In this document: one piece after another, positions 59,108-64,000 of the stretch | Layout: each line of letters opens with the position of its first letter | Position numbering within the stretch: the first letter of the stretch is position 1 | From: Vitis vinifera | Taxonomy: Eukaryota; Streptophyta; Magnoliopsida; Vitales; Vitaceae | Reading direction: 5' to 3' | Length of the DNA stretch: 64,000 nt | NCBI RefSeq assembly: GCF_030704535.1 | Contig: NC_081811.1 | Coordinates: 4,381,001-4,445,000 of the forward strand | Notes under the pieces: model-generated | What the model was told of the DNA's origin: nothing | What the model saw: only the letters and a program-made list of their open reading frames with translations | The model's database searches: none | Position numbers and translations under genes: made by a program

Positions 59108-62100
59108 TCAGCAAGTAGTTTCAGCTTGCATCCTTTTATGGATTGCCTTGTAGCAATGGAGACTGCAAAGCGGAAGTTTTGACTTGGAGTCCCGATACTT
59201 GTATGGGTTAGTACATGAAGGGCCGGCACATTTTTCCCGAGGAGGAGGATAACTGAAAATTCATAACAACGATCCACAAATTATCAGCAAACTAGAATTG
59301 ATATCCGTCTGTTTATGTGTGTGTGCTTATTCGGGCATAGTAAAAAAATGCATCGAATTTGAGATGGAGAAAATAATGGATCAATACTTGCAAGGTTTGG
59401 GGTCAAATAGACTAGGAAGACCCATATCCTTTGAGAATGTAAGAACAGTGCCAGTTGGACCCATGACACATCTGATGGTGTTTGATGGGAGTGTTAGAGC
59501 ATTAGCAGCCCTCTCCTGCATGAAACACATTATTAAACAAAATGAAATCTATGGCTTCATGACAAGTTTTAAAAAATCAGGTTATTTGTGCAACCATTAC
59601 CTGTGCCAATTCTTCCCTGCGCTTCTTCATCTTATCTTCTCGCTTCTTCCTACCTGAATCTTGACCAAGTATTTTTCTAATTGCCTCAGCCTACAGAATT
59701 GAATCCAAACACACTTACTTTCCATTCTCAAAATCTTGAAGATCCATAACAAAGACAGATAATATAGAGCATAGATAGAGGAACCTCAGATTCCCGAGCT
59801 GCCTTCTCAACTTGCATTTTACGTCTCTGAGCAGCCTCAGCTTTCTTTAGTTGCTGCTCTACTTCAGAAAGTTTCTCCTTTTGCTCTGTGATCAACCAAA
59901 CAATCAGAGAAGTGAAGCAGTTACATTGAAATCCCAAATTAGTACTCTTAGAAACAGTTCAAGTAAGAAGGTAATAAATTCTCACTTCTAGATGGAGCAG
60001 GAGGCAATCCATTTGGAAACTCAATTAGGCTTGCACCAGGGGCAGAAGAGGCATCTTTACCGGACTGAAGAGCCCTTTGACGTGTTGTGAGAGTCATTTC
60101 CCTCTTACTTTCCGACAATGAATCAACAGATTCCTTCCTCAGTTTCTTCATCTTGTTTTCTTCAAGTTCACTATCAGATATCACTTCTTCGTCTTCTTGT
60201 TCTTCCTCATAATCTGTATCCTCAGATACTCTATCTGATCTTGACTTCTTCTTACCATCTTTGCTTGATCCCAAATTTTCATCTTTCTTACCATCAATTG
60301 CCCTCATCTTAGAAACCCTCCGTGGTTTCTTGCCTGATTCTTCCTCATCATCTTTATGTCCTGCAGTAACCTTTGAAGTCTTGAGTTTCTCCAGGTATCG
60401 TATTTCATCATCTTCGTCATCATCAAATGCCCCATCTAATACACGCCTCTTAGGGACCCGTTTGCTCTTACGAACTGGATCTGATTTGTCTCCTTGCTTT
60501 CCTGAGATCTTCCCCATTGAAGAATCCTCCTTTCCAAGGCTAAAACCACCTCTTGAGAAATCTCTCCATGGGATTCCTTGCAAGCCACTCCGCTTATCTG
60601 GAGGAGAATGGCTATCATCTGAATTGTCCTGCAATAAAAAGATGTTTAAATGGAAAGATTCCCAAAATGCCACATGGTACTTTGTAAAATTCATATAATG
60701 ATATAACATACATTAATAGAAATTTTTTATTTTTTATTTCCATACAGGGCACAGTAAGACATCAGAATTCTGTGTGGACAAATAAAAATCTGGCTTAGAT
60801 CAGGCAGAAAATCTCTACAATGAAGCCAAAAAAAAAAAGAGGTCAAGAATAATCAATTTCTCAAAATCGTGATATCCATGGAAATTGAATGGCCCCACAA
60901 TTACCAGCATAGCATTTGAAGCTAGAAATCCTGCACCTAGAATGGCACTCCTAGAATGAAGTGCATTAAGTAATTGGAGATATTAACAAATGTATAAAAT
61001 CAGTTTTAGGATTTCTTAAAGTGTTGTCATTTTAGGCTTTCACCGTCATTCAGAAGATCGCTACCATAAGACCTGTTCATGATTATGATTTTGTATATAA
61101 GCTATATAAAACAAATGAGGCAATTCAATTTCTAGACAATTGAATGCTTTCCAAGTGATTAGCATCATTATATTTTATAAAACTGAGGCTAAATTTCTCT
61201 TGACAAACCCTGATATTGAATGCTCTAAACCAATTACATGTATATCATGAAACACTTTATAAGATTATACCATGATTTCTCACTTACAAGAAAAAAAAAA
61301 CTACTCAAGCTTGACTTGATACAGCATCTAAAGAAAAGAGACTGTTCTTAACAAGAGCATGTAGCCACCAACTTCACCAACTCGAATTGACAGGAGGAAA
61401 GGCTATATACCTGAAGAATCAGTTTCTGGCGTGGTCGGGGGGCATCTAAGGATCGAGAACTTTTTCTCGAAGATCCACCTGACGCTGCACCATTAGATAA
61501 GGACTGAGCCTGAATTGTGCGTGTGACACCACCAACCTTGAGTTTAACCTTTTTAACCTTGCTCTCATGTCCTGATCCATCCAAATCCACTCCTGACTGC
61601 CTTGAACTCTGACTTTCACCATTCCTTTGACTTGGATGATCTGTAGCTCTTGATTGTGGCTCCGGACTTTCCTTCACCTTGCCTATGCTTTTCCAGTTAG
61701 CCGGGGCAAGGACCCCTTCACTGCACCTCTTATTATTCACCCTACCTCGTCCTTGCTCATTATTATCTCTCAAACCACTCTCGTTACTATCTCCCAAACC
61801 TTCACAATCAAACATTGCATTACAACCCCCATCTTCCTTCTTGATCCTTTTGTTGGGGCTTTCACATTCAGCTCTACCAACAGAAACAGCCTTTGCAGCG
61901 CATTGATTAAGGTTGAACTCCTTCCTCCTAGAACTAGCATCACAAGCAGCATTTTCATCACTTGAGACCTTGCACACATCATCTGAAGGTGGTGTTGATG
62001 AATGATCCCAACTTTCAGTATGTGGCTGAGACTCAGGTCTTGGTCGACGGGAAGCTCGACTTCTCTTCTTCCTCACAGTGTTGCCGATACCATCTAACCG

Positions 62101-62121
62101 AGTACCACCAAACTCTTCCAT
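59108..62121 (-). CDS. INO80 chromatin-remodelling complex subunit B-like protein (PAPA-1 and HIT zinc finger)
   Basis: Six coding exons, 61411-62121, 59986-60628, 59785-59885, 59601-59690, 59388-59515 and 59108-59252, give 605 residues. The N-terminal two thirds are low-complexity and charged, with basic patches (VRKKRSRASRRPRPESQP, RKSKRVPKRRVLDG) and an acidic run (DTDYEEEQEDEEVISDSE). A PAPA-1-like coiled region follows (about 405-500: MTLTTRQRALQSGKDASS, KLSEVEQQLKKAEAAQRRKM). The C-terminal HIT finger has C566, C571, C587, H590 and C591 (EKCAGPSCTNPYKYRDSK ... LCSLHCYKAI). In yeast and animals this pair of domains marks Ies2/INO80B, which activates the INO80 nucleosome remodeller in the nucleus. 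A likely 5'-UTR donor lies after 63104, so a leader intron of about 0.9-1 kb precedes the ATG. Confidence 0.9.
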
Positions 62122-64000
62122 ACCAAGGTCCTTTAGTGCGATTACTTCTCAGATAATGAGATGAAAGAAACTCATAAAAATCATGCAATGCAGCAACTTT
62201 GGAACTGCTATAGCCAAGAAATAAGAAACCAATAAGGATCCAATATCAAACAAATCCTTGAGAGTGATTAAACCATTTATAAACACCATTATATCAAAAT
62301 AACAAAAAACAGAGATAAAAGAAACATTCATAACAGAATGTTCAAAAGAATATTAAAAAAAAAAAAAAAAATCACAAGAAGCAGTTAACAGTATAGAATG
62401 GATCATAAAAGTCAGTATATTAGGGAAGAAAAGGAAAAAAAGAAACATGAATCAACAAAGTCTATTGAAAAACCAACAGCAATAGAGAAAGCAGTAGCCA
62501 AAAACAAAAGAAATAGGCCGTAATTAAGAAGTGCAGAATAGCCCAAAATAATCGAATTATACCAATGTACACAGCAGGAAAAACAAGATCACAGATAAAT
62601 GATATCTTACACATTATATAAATGGATATTTGCAGATGAAAACAGAATGTGAATTCCCACATCATAGAGACCAAAAAAAAAAAAAGCGAGAGAGAGAGTA
62701 GAATTTAATGAAATGATATGATCAATGATCCTCTCCCAAATTTCCCATCAAGACGGAAGAAACTAAGAACAGAAAAAACAGAATTGAGAAAGGAAAACGC
62801 AAACCTACATCAACCCAAACGCCAAATCAACAATCCCCAATGGTACACAAATCAAACCAACCAAACAACAAAAAACACAAGAAATCAAACAAAACCCTAG
62901 ATGAAACCCCCACATCAAACTATCAAGCCACTCCCCTCCCCAGAAAATCCGAGACCCCCACAAACAAATAACCAAAAACAAATAAACCTGACATACTCAC
63001 ATAGAAAAACCTCCAATTGAACAAAAACAGAGACAAACCCACATACAAAACCCTCCAGATAGAAAATTCTCTAATAAAGCAAACGACAAAAATGGGTACC
63101 TACCTTTTCTGAATAAAAGACCCAGAGATGGAGAATAGAGGGAGAAAGAGCGAGTGGTTGAGCAAAAGATGGAGAAAATTGAGATGGCATTTGAATGGGA
63201 AAGGGGAGAGTCTTAGAGTGGGTGGTGATGTAGTTTGGTGCGCATAAATAGTATGATCAGGAGAAGAGGAGTCGTGGTAGTAGTAGGAGTGGTAAAGAAG
63301 ACTCTTCTTAATAATCTTCTCCATGTTTTTTCCTTTATACTACATACCACACCACACCACACCACCCCACACGGCCTGTGTTTTTTGTTGGCTTTGTCTC
63401 CTGTGTTTTTGTTGATTCGGTCACACCACCGATTCCACTCACTCACCCAACTCGCTCCTCTCCTTTCTCTATCTCTCTCTCTCTCTCTACTTTCTCTCAC
63501 TAGAGTTTCTCTCTCTACCACCTTCCTTTTAGTTATTTTCCCTCCTCTTCAACGCACGATTGTGCTGCAATTGATGCGCAGATTAAGCCCTCTGCGCACC
63601 ACTCGCGTAGGTTAGTGCAGTGCCCTCCTCATTCCGTTCCCGTGTGCTGTGGCTTGTCACGTGCGAACCTTATAAAGTTGATAGTGACCCTTGTTGTTTT
63701 CCAAATTTGGCATCGCCCCCTGAAGTTTCTGGATTTAAAAATTCTACTCTTGAAATTTATTTGTTTATGAGTTTATTACACTTTACCTTTCTAACCTATA
63801 ACATGTTTTGCACATTGACCCATTGAGTTTAAAATCGAGTAATATACCCTTTATGTTTTATAATTGTATATAATGTACATTTTTAAAATGACGGTATTAC
63901 CTTAATTGGACGAAAGACGTATATACTCTCCACATGACTTATTTAAGTGAGGGTAAAAATATCATTTCATTTTAAAATCCCCTAACCGAGCCCTCCTTTG
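62122..64000. other. INO80B-like leader intron, promoter and right-end DNA
   Basis: 62122-63103 is mostly the inferred leader intron. 63104 to about 63215 is the likely leader exon, and CTATTTATG (63250-63242, minus) may be its TATA box. 63340-63520 carries short repeats (ACACCACACCACACC, then (CT)n). 63700-64000 is AT-rich DNA with no gene seen. The frames at 63213-63615 are low-complexity. Confidence 0.4.
63467..63500. repeat. (CT)n microsatellite
   Basis: A short CT-rich run upstream of the INO80B-like gene. Confidence 0.6.

Noticed and set aside
58975-59277. Minus-strand 100-residue frame
   Set aside because: It is an off-frame reading of the HIT-finger exon of the INO80B-like gene.
63213-63615. 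102- and 126-residue frames near the right end
   Set aside because: Made of CT/ACACC simple repeats in the promoter region of the INO80B-like gene.

Overview
The window is plant nuclear DNA, almost certainly from a woody eudicot. The combination of genes, the AT-rich intergenic DNA, the long repeat-filled introns and the L1-type LINEs would fit grapevine (Vitis), but the species is my guess. Genes have introns with plant-type splice sites. No operons, CRISPR arrays or tRNA/rRNA genes were seen. I rebuilt seven multi-exon genes by joining splice sites; each joined frame is open and divisible by three.

Layout, left to right. 1-93 (-): first coding exon of COX5C, cut by the window edge. 1883-4825 (+): secreted SMP-30/NHL-like beta-propeller protein. 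6182-8511 (+): TBL/DUF231 wall O-acetyltransferase, 5 exons. 9068-24137 (-): SWINGER/EZA1, the H3K27 methyltransferase of PRC2, 17 exons over 15 kb, with an antisense LINE in intron 4. 25002-26816 (-): intronless GRAS regulator. 29011-32100: decayed FAR1/MULE transposon with upstream repeats. 32591-34130: dead UBC32-like E2 copy. 34589-35464 (-): unknown multi-pass membrane protein. 35465-42782: AT-rich DNA with a plastid rbcL insertion near 37.3-37.6 kb. 42783-44050 (+): group IIe WRKY factor. 46058-53455 (-): plastid CLPP5, 9 exons, its large intron filled by nested transposons. 54640-54744 (-): orphan exon candidate. 56252-58362 (+): GH28 polygalacturonase, 8 exons. 59108-62121 (-): INO80 subunit B-like PAPA-1/HIT protein, 6 coding exons.

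The genes do not form one pathway. Two are chromatin factors (SWN, INO80B-like), two act on the cell wall (TBL, polygalacturonase), two are transcription factors (GRAS, WRKY) and two serve organelles (COX5C, CLPP5). I found no convincing new biological system. The most notable items are an exact in-frame 48-bp duplication inside the GRAS domain, two introns with GC donors next to catalytic motifs, a CLPP5 catalytic serine codon split by a 3.4-kb transposon-bearing intron, a decayed rbcL insertion, a LINE with a perfect 14-bp target-site duplication in SWN, and an E2 copy that lost its active-site cysteine.
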